Source: Cladopsammia gracilis
Lineage: Eukaryota; Cnidaria; Anthozoa; Scleractinia; Dendrophylliidae
Direction: 5' to 3'
DNA: 64,000 nucleotides
Assembly (NCBI GenBank): GCA_022457155.1
Contig: JAJGOT010000013.1
Coordinates: forward strand, 2,009,001 to 2,073,000
Shown: positions 47,165 to 58,317 of the stretch, piece by piece
How positions within the stretch are numbered: the stretch's first letter is position 1
Layout: every line of letters starts with the position of its first letter
The notes under the pieces: model-generated
What the model was told of the DNA's origin: nothing
Databases searched by the model: none
What the model saw: the letters and a program-made list of their open reading frames with translations, nothing else
Position numbers and translations under genes: made by a program

Positions 47165-47600
47165 TCTGGCCAATCACAAGTGATGCAAACAATTTAATGA
47201 ACCAATCAGAACTCCAAGCAAATCTGTAGGATGTAGTTATAGCAACAAGTGGGGGAAAACTCATGCGAGTAAGTCAAAAGTGGTTTTGGTTTTACTTTTA
47301 CTGATTGGTTTAATATAGCCAATCACGAAGCAAAGCAATGTGCAGTTCCAGAAAATATCCATACTCCCCCCACGGAAGGTTTTTTGTTTAGCACCCCCCG
47401 TCCCCCCAGGAAATTCCAGTTTAGCTTCATACTTTGCTTCTAAAATATTAGCTTTTAAGACCCGCCTCCCCCTAGGAATTTCCATTGACCTTCCATGGGG
47501 TGGGTATGGATTTTTTCTGGAACTACACAATGCAAAACCAGAGCAATTCCAGAATTACTTTTGATACTCAAGTCACTCAATTGAAAACCATTCTATCATG
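47165..47600. repeat. Dispersed repeat interrupted by a younger MITE
   Basis: Flanks accaatcagaactccaagca, ctgattggtttaatatagcc and caaaaccagagcaattcc match 40380-40600 and 8085-8230. The copy is split by the insertion at 47341-47527. Confidence 0.7.
47341..47527. mobile_element. 187-bp MITE with CAATG target duplication
   Basis: The ends TGCAGTTCCAGAAAATATCC and the complement of TGTAGTTCCAGAAAAAATCC are flanked by CAATG at 47336-47340 and 47528-47532. Sibling copies of the host repeat read caatgcaaaacc without interruption, which gives the empty site. Confidence 0.75.
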
Positions 47601-49004
47601 CTGATTTATGACTTACATTGGAGAGTAAATTCAATGTTATATTAAGTAATGATCCTAGTAAGAAGTAGGCTACCCAATGGCGGGGAATGCAGGAAGGTGT
47701 TAATAATTGTGATACTGTTGAAACTGTCCACCTCATTGGTTAAAATGTGAAAATCTACCATAACTTAACCAGGTAGTGCATTTATTTCTCTCTTGTTTAA
47801 TAATTGGTTCCCTTTTAGTGAAAAGTATTCTGAGTTTTAATGCGACCAAAATTCTATGTGGGAAACATGTAAAATTAGAAGCATTTCTTGGCCATTGTTT
47901 TGGAGTTTCACGATTGGATGAAATCTTGCAGCACAAAAGAAACATCACTTTAAAATAAAGTTCCAGTACATTTTATTTAAAAAACATGTTGTCCATAGGT
48001 TGATGCATTCTCAGTAAAAAAACCTAAACGATCTTATGTGGGGAAAGCGAAATGCCGCGGAACAATAGAGCATTGCCTACTTCTTACATGCATTGTTACT
48101 TGATAATAACATTATTTTCAAAAAAAAAAGAGAAGATCTGGGAAAAAAATTAAAAATTACCTTTTATAATGGTAATGTTTTCATTAAATCTCTTTTATCA
48201 ACATAATGACCACCACACAGTTTAGTATTTTTAGCCATAAATTAATGATATTGACATGTAAACAATACTGTTTAGGCTGTTTTTGGATCATTAGGCTGAA
48301 ATTATATTTGAGACAGAAATGTTTAGGAATTGGAATCAAAATGGCCTTTTTCCATAGCCAAAATTACATTTTATTTTTACAAGAACAAAAGGCATGACCT
48401 CTTCCACGTTACAAAAGTTGGAGGTGACATTTTTCAGCTAATTGTTAATTCTGAATTAATCTCAAAGGCCGTTATTCTAGTGCCAGAATGCAAACTATTC
48501 AGGAATCAGTATTTCTAATTTAATTCTAAATTTGGATTGTTGTTCAGCAATGCCAAATTTAAATTGTATAAGGAGTAAGAATATATTATGCATGTACATA
48601 ATAAGAAATAAATAACTTTATGCAACTGTATTTAGCATTCCGGTGCTAAATTTAAGACATGGCAGACTGATCTGAATAGTAATATCACAAATTGAACATA
48701 AACGTTTTTTTAAGAACTTGTGGGTTGAAGCTGCCTGGCTATTATTAGTAAATTATATTAGCTTAGCCTTGGAGTTGAACCCCAGACAATCAGTTCACCG
48801 GTACTTATTTTTGGTCAACAAAATTTTAATCACATGATTAACTTTTTTCAAAGCGTGGAGTGGAACAAATGGTGTGTGAGGCAGGCTGATTTTCAAGCCA
48901 TTTCAAAAGATGTGTGGGATCAATAGTGCATTGAAGGCATGCAGTGCTATAAACCAAGTCCATGCTGGCTACACTAAAAACACTACAAACCCATCAGTGG
49001 TGGA
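47601..49004. other. Non-coding stretch
   Basis: AT-rich, without a supported gene on either strand. Short open frames have no recognisable motif. Confidence 0.4.
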
Positions 49005-49466
49005 ATGGGATGGAAAAATCTTGCCTGCCAGCAACAAATTCAAAGAGCTACGATGGTTTATAGGTCTCTACATGGGTTGGCTCCAAACTATCTAAGTTCT
49101 AAATTTGAGAAGCGAGAAATTAGTTACAACCTAAGCGACTCTGAGGATAAACTTAATGTTCCATTGCCGCGCACAAACTATTATAAAAATAGTTTCAGTT
49201 ATAGTGGCGCCATGCTCTGGAACAGCCTTTCTCATAATGTAAGGAAAGCTGAGTCCCTTGGGCAATTTAAACGACTTCTCAAAGAGGAACTATAAGGCAC
49301 GGCATTCGTGGAAAGCAGCTTTTTATTATTTAATTAAATTCTTCATATATAGATATTTTTTAATATTAGTTTATTGCTTTGTGTTAAGTATTATAATGAT
49401 TTTTAGCTGACGAATTTTTACCGTGTTTAAATAAAGATTATCTATCTATCTATCTATCTATCTATT
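49005..49466 (+). mobile_element. CR1/L2-like LINE C-terminus and 3' tail
   Basis: The plus strand encodes ATMVYRSLHGLAPNYLSSKF, then NVPLPRTNYYKNSFSYSGAM and LWNSLSHNVR, ending FKRLLKEEL and a stop at about 49295. This is the carboxyl tail of CR1-like RT proteins. A 3' UTR with AATAAA ends in (TATC)n at 49438-49466, the typical tail of the clade. It is 5'-truncated and has no catalytic domain. Confidence 0.75.
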
Positions 49467-49899
49467 TAGAGGAGAGTTCATGGGGGGGGGGGGGTGTGGA
49501 GAGAGTTGGAAGGGGGGTCCATTTCAACTGTTTTGATCCATTAGGATAATTTTGGGTATATTTAAGTATCAAATGTGGTGTCTGATAACACCCTGTCACT
49601 TTTTTAAGCCCCCACCCCCTCCCCCAGATTCCCACCCACACTCCTCTCTTCAGCTAGACATCAACAGGTATACCTCTGATAAATGGGAACTATAGCACTA
49701 TAGATTCATAATATTTAACCCTTGAGCCTGTAAAACATGCTCTAATCTCTACAAATAAAAAATACCCAGGTTAATTTGAATCACTTTACAGTATGTTCTA
49801 AATTACAGTATTTTTTATTTTTTGTCATAGGACCAAGCCCAATCATGATGGGAAATGGAGGGACAAATTTCTTTTTTGGTAAGACAGTTATAATATATA

Positions 49900-50068
49900 T
49901 ATTATACAGCTATTTTAATTAACAGTGTCAGATGAAAAAGGCGCAAAGCCAAGACCGCAAGGTTGTATGGGATTTTTATACAATGGCTATTATCCCTAAC
50001 CCATACTACCTTGCGGTCTTGGCTTTAAGCTTTCATCCGACAACGTTAATTGAAATAGCTGTATATTT
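49900..50068. mobile_element. Foldback MITE
   Basis: The outer arms tacagctattttaattaac (left) and gttaattgaaatagctgta (right) and the inner arms aagaccgcaaggttgtatgg and ccatactaccttgcggtctt make a nearly full-length hairpin. Confidence 0.75.
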
Positions 50069-50070
50069 TT

Positions 50071-50755
50071 AATAATAAATAAAAGTTTTGAAACTGACCT
50101 GTTAAAAATTTTATAAAAAGTTTAAAAGTTTTTCTAAATTTTCGGTCGCTGACTGCGGCCTTCATCAGAGAATGAATGTTCTTTTTGTGGGAAACAAGTT
50201 ATTTAAAATCCTTGACAATTGGTAGGTATACTCTTGGGAATGGCTTCTGTTCGTTGACACAATTAGGGTCGATGGTTGAATGCCACGATTTTAAGAATAA
50301 ACGTTTGGACAAGTTGTTTACACCTCTCTCCAGAATCTGAACATAGTTTGGGTGTATGTCATGGTTGGTCGTCTCCGCGTGTTGTTTTATGAATGAGTCA
50401 TTATTGCTGCGCGTCCCTGGCTTGTGTTCGGGCCCGCATGAATTCCGCGTGAATACCATGACATACACCCAAACTATGTTCAGATTCTGGAGAGAGGTGT
50501 TTAAACAACTTGTCCAAACGTTTATTCTTAGAATCGTGGCATTCAACCATCGACCCTAATTGTGTCAACGAACGGAAGCCATGCATTCCCAAGAGTATAC
50601 CTACCAATTGTCAAGGAATATAAATAACTTGTTTCCCACAAAAAGAACATTCATTCCCTGATGAAGGCCGCAGTGAGCGACCGAAAATTTAGAAAAACTT
50701 TTAAACTTTTTATAAATTGTTTAACAGGTCAGTTTCAAAACTTTTATTTATTATC
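50071..50755. pseudogene. Head-on inverted pair of Penelope-like C-terminal fragments
   Basis: The left arm (50071-50365) and right arm (50455-50755) are about 95% complementary around an 89-bp centre. On the minus strand the left copy reads FIKQHAETTNHDIHPNYVQI and WHSTIDPNCVNEQKPFPRVY, the region after the GIY-YIG nuclease in Penelope-like elements. Both arms end with the tgaaggccgcagtgagcgacc 3' sequence (one variant base). Inverted and tandem terminal copies are a known habit of Penelope elements. No complete nuclease or RT remains. Confidence 0.65.
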
Positions 50756-50796
50756 ATTATGAGCACTGATCGCCCGAACAACATGTATATTTTTAT

Positions 50797-51363
50797 TACA
50801 AATGTAAGGACAGAAAGTTGTCACTCGAGTTTCACGCACTAAGCGATCATCACACTAAACGTTCTTCAAGAGCAGATGTCAGTTTTAAGTTTTAAATTTT
50901 CAAATCAATGACGATTGGTGTGGCGCTTCTTCTGATTGGTTGCGAAGAACTTGTTTCCATGGCAACATTTGGTAACGAGTTCAGATTTTTTGTTTAGAAG
51001 GGAAACATTGAGAATAGTCATGATGCAAAGTTTTCAGACAGAACTAAATTGCACTGGGAAGGGTTTTCTTTGTAAGCTGGTGTTGCTGTCCCTTAAGTCC
51101 CAGATGTGCTTTGAAAGTACAGTGTCATGTGAATGTTTTCGATCCTTGAAAGAGAGTTTGTAAAAAACTTTGCATCTTGACGATGCGATGTTTCCCTTCT
51201 AAACAAGAAATCTGAACTTGTTACCAAATGTAGCCATGAAAACAAGTTCTTCACAACCAATCAGAAGAAGCTTAAAACTGACATCTGCTCATGCGGAACG
51301 TTTAGTCTGATGATCACTTTGTGCGTAAAACTCAAGTTACAACTTTCCATCCTTACATTTGTA
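50797..51363. mobile_element. Long inverted-repeat element, ~200-bp arms
   Basis: The arms are 50797-51030 and 51169-51363, pairing tacaaatgtaagga, gagcagatgtcagttttaag and cagattttttgtttagaagg-type words with about 85-90% identity. The ~140-bp centre is non-coding as far as can be seen. Confidence 0.75.
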
Positions 51364-52160
51364 TTTTGCTCTGCATATCTATGCATAGAGCTATGCATAG
51401 AGCACTCATAGAACAACCAATCTACATATTGTTTTATTCATTTTTTTTTATTTAAATGTTTACACTTATTCATTCAAAATGTAACACCATCTCCACTCAG
51501 TCCTATAACCATTATTAATCGTATCAATAACAAAATTCTCAATTTTGATTGGTCATCTGTGCACCTATTTCTTACGTAATTGGCGCATGGTCATGTAGGT
51601 GTCCAAATTATGCTATCCAATTACAATATTACAACAAATTTACACTGACTTGAGTTGCAAAAGCCCATAACATCAATTGGCAAAACTGACCGATGACATT
51701 AATATCATTAATGAAATTAATATCAGGAACAGGGGCAGATCCAGGAATGTCTGAAAGAGGGGTTGTACACCTTAATAGCTTTTCACACTTTCCACATTAT
51801 GGTCATGGACAGTGCAAGCTTCTAGGGGGTCCAAAGGTTTGCCCCCCCCCCCCCCCCCCGAACGTTTTTCCCATTTTACCCTTTAAAATGCCATTTCCAG
51901 AATTCCTGAGACTCAAAAAGCATATATCTTTTCCTGACTTGACAATCAGTCAATTGGTGAGGCCCTGTTAGGGGGGTCTGAATAATCCATAATCCTGGAT
52001 AAATTTTTGAAATAATCCGTATCCCAATTTTGTAAAAACAAATATCCCTAAAATAAAATTCTAAAACAATCTATTTATAGCAACCCCTAATTACCCTTTT
52101 GTGTCATGTGAATTGACTTATGTACTGTATGGGGATGATATCTGTTTACAAACATTCTTT

Positions 52161-52247
52161 TTGTTATTCAAATGTGCCAACCAATGGAACAAAAGAACCC
52201 TTTGTTTCGGCAGCCAATAAGGCTCTGGTTGGCACATTAATAACAAT
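52161..52247. repeat. Hairpin inside the hAT element
   Basis: ttgttattcaaatgtgccaa pairs with ttggcacattaataacaa around about 46 bp. Confidence 0.6.
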
Positions 52248-53095
52248 TGGTGACGTCACTGATATCTTCCCTATATCAGGCATGTCAAGGGTTGTATTTC
52301 CGCAACCCTTATGAAACATAGGGGCGGTGTAACTTACATGTAAGCTGTGACCTTTGAACAGGTGTATTTATGACCATTTGAGTGTAAAATGGAGTTGGCA
52401 GGCCTGCGCGACTCTTACCTCATGTTTCTAATGCCATTTGCTCCTTCTATATGTTTTGAACGGGTATTCTACATTTAGCCGTTTGTTAACGAGGATTTTA
52501 GTTTAGACTGAGTTTTAAAACCCTTCAAAAGCCGCATGCATGCAATGGACTAGAGGTAAATTCTGTCGGTTGTGGTTTCCCGTGGTGTTGCGCTTGTAGA
52601 TTTTGACCTCATTTTAGCGTCCTTTTTTGCCTGGCGGTTGGTGTGTTGTTTTCGCCATTAATATTGGCATGTAGATTTTTATATAGGAAAGGTTTGAATT
52701 TCTCTAACTATTCTCTCTGAAATACCAGGATCTGAAATGATCTCAGTGTTGGCCGTGAATGTCTTTCCTGCTATTAATGTCACGCTGGGCCCAGCTATTT
52801 TAGATTTGTCTTTGAAGGATTTTAATTTTCAGGATCCAAGCTTTATAGCAGAGAGAGTTGTAGCTTAATAAGCTATTCAACTTGTAGAGAGTTGAAGTTT
52901 GTCTCATGCATAGGCCTACGGGCCGGGGGGCTGGGGCGCTGCAGCCCCCCCCCCCCCCCCCCCCCAATTTTGGGCGACTCAGATTTTTTGGGCAGCAAGA
53001 GAAATTTGGGCAAAGCCAGTTTTTAAAGAAGTTTCCATAAGTCATTGAGTGCCACGTGATGGTCATGCCGGTGGTAAGCCGTAAAGGCTATATAC

Positions 53096-54000
53096 GTGCA
53101 AATGGAACGCATTGTAAAAGCCCTGCTCACGCTGTCTTCAGACAAAGATCCGAACACCTACTCTAAGAGCAGAGCCTTATTGACCGCCATTTGGGACTTG
53201 GAGTTCATCTTCGGACTGTGTGTGCTGAAAGTAATCCTGAGCAATACTAATAGTCTGTACCGATATCTTCAGAGGAAGACAGTCGAAGTCATCGGATCTC
53301 CGCTCGTAGAAATGCCGACATGACCATTCAAACCCTATGCCAGTGAAGAAAGTTTCAACAGCGTATGGCAGATAGCATCAGCAATGGGTCTGAAAATGAT
53401 TAGAAGTGGCTGACCAATTCTCAGTTTGAATTATGAGAAGCCAGGGCACCCAGACAAACGCAATCGCGCCACCTTCAAGCCCTTGTAGGTGAACACGCGC
53501 AAAGACAAACACAGCTGACATCGGTATCGTACCACCGTATTAACACTTACTATGCGTCAATCGACAAGGTGCTGTCCGAGCTTGAGCTCGGGTTTAGCGG
53601 AAATGACCAGGAAATACTCGGTGCTTTGGGAAATATCTGTCCCCGTGAAACACCTGATAAAGAAAGCTTTTCCCGCGTTGCTAAATTTTACAAAATCGAC
53701 GGTGAGATTCTGGAAGCTGAGCAGAAAATGTACGCGAGTTTTCGTCGTGTGCGTTGATTAGGCTTCATGACTGTTTCAGAAATGCTGGAGACAATGCACG
53801 AGAATGATCTATTTGATATGTTTCCAGAGTTTTCTAATGTGGTACATATCCTTTCTGTGATACCTGCTACATCGTGTTCTGCACAACGATCATTCAGTGC
53901 GTTGCGCAGATTGAAAACTTACCTCTGCAGCACCATTGGGCAACAACGTGTTAGTAACATCCACTTATTAACATTGAAGGGGCATATGCCAACTCTGTAG
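53096..54000 (+). pseudogene. ZMYM1-like hAT transposase fragment
   Basis: Three frames carry consecutive parts of one protein. At 53096-53323: RALLTAIWDLEFIFGLCVLK and LSNTNSLYRYLQRKTVEV. At 53569-53757: LSELELGFSGNDQEILGALG and KESFSRVAKFYKIDGEILEA. At 53767-54000: LFDMFPEFSNVVHIL and VIPATSCSAQRSFSALRRLK. The last is the hAT dimerisation region (the SxERxFSxL-like motif, here with Gln for Glu). The zinc finger and first catalytic part are absent. At least two frameshifts make it non-functional. Confidence 0.75.
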
Positions 54001-54600
54001 TCAACAATGGCACGGATCGTATCACTGATATCTTTGGCCGTCGAAATGGCAGAGACAGCTATTTCTTTTAACGTGTTTTCTGAGCTAAAATCCCTACCCT
54101 TTCATATACCTCCAGCCTCAAAAAGGTACCCCTTTCGGGCGGAGCATCCCCATATAGCCCATTATAGGGAGTACCCCCTCCCCCCCCCCCCGGGGGTGCA
54201 ACAGCAATGTGAGAGATGCCATTTTTTAAGGGAGTCTTTTGTTGACCTTTGATAGGTCTGATCACTGTCAGTAGGGAGCTTAAGATCCAGGACGCGACGG
54301 TTTTGAGACGCGGCCGGAAGTAATTTTTAACAGAAAAGCAGCAGTCCGCTTGCCTCGGAGTGCTGGCTCGCAGCGTCGCCGTCGCGTAGAGAACTCGAGT
54401 CAGAAGGATTTGGCGTTGTGTAGAAAACGTGAGTATTAAATGTTCTTGTTTTGAAGAAAACGGTGTATTAAGTGCCAACTCTAAACATAAATCGAAACCT
54501 TGATTCATATTGAAACTTTCTAGCGAAATTTACGCCGCAAAAATGGGAAAGCTCTGACTTTTTTAAACTTTATTTACAGGTTGACTTAGGTTAGCGAAGG

Positions 54601-55101
54601 ATGGCTTCGACAAAATCTTCGAAGTAAGTTGTGCCTCCAAGCTTCCTCTTTTTTCCCTCTGTTTTTTACCCTTGTATTTAGCAAAATTAAGCGTTAATTT
54701 GCTAAGAACATGCAAGAAGTGATGTTTCGTGGAATTAAGCACAAAATTATTTTCAACTCAGTCTGAGCTCAAATTTAACTCGGTTTTAAAGATGTTGTTG
54801 TTTTATTTTTTTTCTTTTAGTTCGGTCATGTCTTGGACAAACGACCACGGCATAATCCTGTGTAGGGAAGTGGCCAAGTCCACACAGAGAAGAAGCCTGT
54901 GGGAAAAAATTGCCGACTTTGAATAAATGTTCAGTTCCTAAATTTAGCGTTGATAAGCGGTCGGTTCGCGACCACGTGGGAATTCTTGTTATTAGGTACA
55001 AGAAAAAACTGAGGTCACTGAGGGATGAAGAAAAAGCTGCGGGAATAACGCCAGACGAGCCCTGCGAATTAGAGAATGCTTTGGATAGGAGGAACTCTTA
55101 A
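54601..55101 (+). pseudogene. Myb/SANT-like DNA-binding protein of the Harbinger-like element
   Basis: Exon 1 (54601-54623) encodes MASTKSS and ends AA|GTAAGT. Exon 2 starts after TTCTTTTAG at 54821 and reads SVMSWTNDHGIILCREVAKS, then RRSLWEKIAD. One base too many then breaks the frame, and LNKCSVPKFSVDKRSVRDHV continues in the next frame to a stop at 55101 (RYKKKLRSLRDEEKAAGITP follows the break). The W...CREV...W..IA..LN pattern with a following RSVRDH helix is a Myb/trihelix-type fold that helps Harbinger transposases bind DNA and enter the nucleus. A single frameshift is the only visible defect. Confidence 0.6.
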
Positions 55102-55113
55102 AGTTTCAACAAG

Positions 55114-55314
55114 TTAAGAGATATCTACCTTTTCCACGCGAAAATTTGCTTTACATTTAGACGGGTCTTCATTTACAAGAGAAAATTTCTCATACGACGA
55201 GTGAGCAAATGGAGGATTCTGCGGTGTGTATGCCTCGTACAACACGGCAAATTCTTCATCATCTTCTTCCAAGCACAATAACAACATTTCTTGGACTTCT
55301 TTGAACGAGCTCAT
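55114..55314 (-). pseudogene. N-terminal stub of a Harbinger-type DDE transposase
   Basis: ATG at 55314 begins MSSFKEVQEMLLLCLEEDDE and continues LLYEAYTPQNPPFAHSSYEK to FRVEKVDIS and a stop. This is the acidic leader found before the HARBI1-like DDE_Tnp_4 domain in cnidarian transposases (recognised by pattern only). The DDE catalytic region is gone: the ORF ends 13 bp from the stop of the convergent Myb-like gene, so the deletion removed the rest. Confidence 0.5.
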
Positions 55315-56719
55315 TTTATATTTTGCGTTTTCTTTTGTCAAAACAAAAATCTTGAACAACCGCGTCGCATCGCAAAACTTAAAAGAATATTTTTCCCAAG
55401 CTTAGAACGGCGTTCTCGTTCCAGGCTTTAGCTCGGTCACCGCGTTCTAAAAGCCGTCGCGTCCTGGATCTTAAGCTCCCTAGTGAGTTCTCAACTACCC
55501 GCCATTTTGAATATATTACCCAGAAGACTTAGCGACTGGCGACTACTACTGCGAGGCATCGCGGGCACGGAATTTTCACTAGGAGCACCGGAGGGGCCAC
55601 TGGAGATAAAGATTTGTCATTTTCTGTGTGACTTTTACCTCTCTTTATGACGTTTTATCCTTTTTTAAGTAAAAAGCATTCTATGTGATGATGACCGATA
55701 ATAATCCGTAATTTTAAATTGAGGATGCAAATAATCCGTAATCCTTAAATTTAGTGGCCAATAATCCGTATCCCTTCTCTAAAAACCCCTAATAATCCAT
55801 AATCCTAAAACCCTAACAGGGCCTCATTGGTGGAAGTGAAACAACTACGCATAAAACAATTTCATTTTATTGTTTTTGTGAATCACAAAAAAGAGACATG
55901 GAGAGTCAAATTTTAAAAATAATGCTGCTCAAAGGGAGGGTAATGCAACCCCTTCAACTGGATCTGTCCATGCTGAAGATGACTACCGCTCAAGTTGTCA
56001 AAACGGGGTCTGGGAGACAGGAGGAATCATCTCGGTTTATACTTAACATTAATACACTAACTTCACTATAAAGCTTGAGCTTACTTGTGTAGTTGGATTA
56101 AAGGAATAGGTCATTTACAGTGTATAACCAAACTAGCAGCCGGAATAGTTAATAAGCCTATCTTTCAATTTGAACTTGAAAAAAGGTATTCGTGAACGCA
56201 TTGGATATCATTGAAACTTTTGAGTTCACAGACAAGAGTATGAAATAAACTTTCAAATTATTCGTTTATTTTTAAAGATGCATGCCACTATTTCAGTTGC
56301 GGTTTTGAATTCGACCAACATATAAATCGTATATTATCTTTCATGTTCACTTTAAATATCTAAATCTATGCTTGTGCTGTCGTCTGTTGTTTATTTATCT
56401 CTTAGCTAGATTTTAATAGTTGCAGCGAAAAAATAGAACGCACATATGTTTCGAAATACTAAATGTGAACAAAGATCTTGCTTCGTCACTTTCATTTTGT
56501 GCGTTTATAGAAAAAAACAACGCAACAGACACGTGGAACCGGAAAGAATGGATTACGAAATCTTTTACCTTGCGACCGCTAACCAACGTTTTTGTTGAAG
56601 TCAAATGCCCGCCCCGTCGGGCCTCGTTTCACGTCAAATGCCCCACCTCTCGTCAAATGCCCGGGGTATGCCCGGGGGGGGGGGGGATGGGCGGTCTTGG
56701 AATTGACTGGTACATTACC

Positions 56720-56930
56720 TTTCTTTCCACTTCACAATGAGCATATTTTCCTCAGTGGATGAGGAAATTCACGTCCTCTTTCGACTTGAATTTGCCAGGC
56801 AACCAAACGTTGGAGCTTTCATGATAATTTTTTATTAGAAACGGCGAAAATTCGCCGAAAATAGACACGTTATAAAGCCGCTTATTTCTTGCAAACTAAA
56901 CCAGCTGAATTCCAGACTACAGTTTTGAGG
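56720..56930. repeat. Dispersed repeat, copy 1 (copy 2 at 59945-60235)
   Basis: Both contain tttctttccacttcacaatg, attttcctc.gtgga, agaaacggcgaaaat and cttgcaaactaaacc/cttgcaaactgaact in the same order and orientation. Copy 2 has extra internal sequence. The function is unknown. Confidence 0.7.
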
Positions 56931-58100
56931 GACAATAAATTTCCTTAAGCGCGCATGTCACGCAAGCAATACAACAACAACCAAGCTCTGTCGTGCTCTA
57001 TGAATATGTTTGAAAAAAGTTATAAAAGCGCATTTGAAAATAAATGTTCAGACGTTTCGGGACTGCTGTCCCTTCCTCAGTGAATAGCCCTGTCGTGCTC
57101 TGTCGTGCTCTGTCGTGCACGCATAAAGTGAATGGCCATTCTCGTCCCCAGAGCTCCCCTTTTTTTTTTAATTGCGTCTCGTGCAGCTCTGGTAATGGAC
57201 AAAAATTTGAATTTTTGATTGGCCGTTTAAAAATGAATGCGCAACAAGGTAAAAAATTTTACGCTTCTACGCATAAGGTTTTACTTCCGGTTGAATTTCA
57301 AATGTTGAAGTCCCATGACGACTACATCAACAAAACCAACGCCAAATTTCAACGCATTCAACGACCAATGTCACCCAGTTTTGTTTGGTTTAGCAGGTAA
57401 AGATACGGTATAACGGAATCTGATTGTCGCTAAATATGAGCGATTCGTTTCCGAAAATAATCAGTATGTGTCTTGGAAGACGAAGCTATAAGCGGCCACG
57501 AATATTAAAGAAGTATGTTGCTTGCAACAGGGACGAGTGTTAAAGGAGAGGCAGAAATCCTGAAGAAAGCCCAAGGGTGAAAAGAAATATTACCACTAGG
57601 TTACCCATTTGAAATAACAGCAACACAACAACGCTATCAGCACTCTCGTAAGCAAGTTATATTTTCTTTATTAGGTAGTACTCTTTGCTACAACTTGAAA
57701 TACAAATCGAGGGAAACGAAGGTCACTCGAAGCCCAATTAAAATGACATAAAACGAATGCAAAACAAAAATTCCTCGATATTTCTTACCACTGTTGGATG
57801 AAAAAAGCCTAATGAATGACCACAGCGTGTCCATCAACAAACTTAGCTGTCCCATCAACTGATTTGGTCGGATATGATAGCGTTCAGTGGCGAAACGATA
57901 AATGCACAGCACCCAAACGAAAGAAATCGGTTGACTTATCGAGGATTTTCTAAAACAAGTGGGCAAAATACAAAGACATTCTTTCTTCTGAATAACAACG
58001 ACACGTAAAGCTTTTCTTCTTTCCGTTTTTCAGCGCGTTGTTTTCCTGTAATTGTTAAGTCTTGTTCATTCCTTTCGAACACCATTCCACACACACAACA

Positions 58101-58151
58101 TTCTCGTCTCCAGAGCACAACCAAACGAAACGAGAGTTCTGGGGACGAGAA
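58101..58151. mobile_element. 51-bp hairpin MITE
   Basis: ttctcgtctccagag pairs with the ctggggacgagaa end, set in a CACACA context on both sides. Confidence 0.55.
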
Positions 58152-58317
58152 TGCACACACGAAAGGTTTTGAGGTAGGGTCGTACGGGCTCGTACGGGTA
58201 ATTTTTGAGAAAAACGTCCTCATAGAATTAGAACTCAGTCTTCTGACAACCACTCGGTCGCTTGTTTTAAGCCACTTCTAACCAGAGGATGGAGAAATTT
58301 CAGTTTGTAATTGTTGC

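Larger units (their letters stand above)
54273..55481. mobile_element. Harbinger-like two-gene element, internal deletion derivative
   Basis: A perfect 28-bp terminal inverted repeat starts AGGGAGCTTAAGATCCAGGA and is followed by a further imperfect ~15 bp. AGT lies outside both ends (54270-54272 and 55482-55484), fitting a 3-bp duplication. Inside are a Myb/SANT-like gene on the plus strand and the first part of a DDE transposase on the minus strand, as in PIF/Harbinger elements. The catalytic part is missing. It is nested in the hAT element. Confidence 0.75.
51960..55824 (+). mobile_element. 3.9-kb hAT transposon, degraded, hosting a second element
   Basis: AGGCCCTGTTAGGG at 51960 and its complement CCCTAACAGGGCCT ending at 55824 form the termini. 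Flanking 8-mers are aattggtg (51952-51959) and cattggtg (55825-55832), seven of eight bases equal, as expected for an old hAT 8-bp duplication. Both subterminal regions carry AATAATCCGTAATCC-type repeats. The only coding remnants are ZMYM1-like hAT transposase pieces at 53096-54000. A hairpin at 52161-52247 and a C-run block at 52943 are inside. Confidence 0.75.
55833..58317. other. Non-coding stretch with small repeats
   Basis: No gene is supported. About 55941-55975 (ccccttcaactggatctgtc) mirrors 51732-51770, suggesting that the hAT inserted into an older inverted-repeat element. A GTCAAATGCCC repeat with a G-run is at 56600-56690. A dispersed-repeat copy is at 56720-56930. Short repeats of ctctgtcgtg are near 57095-57120. 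Confidence 0.4.

Noticed and set aside
57044..57400. 118-codon plus-strand ORF
   Set aside because: It is built partly from dispersed ctcgtccccagagctc-type repeat sequence and shows no domain, splice sites or paralogue.
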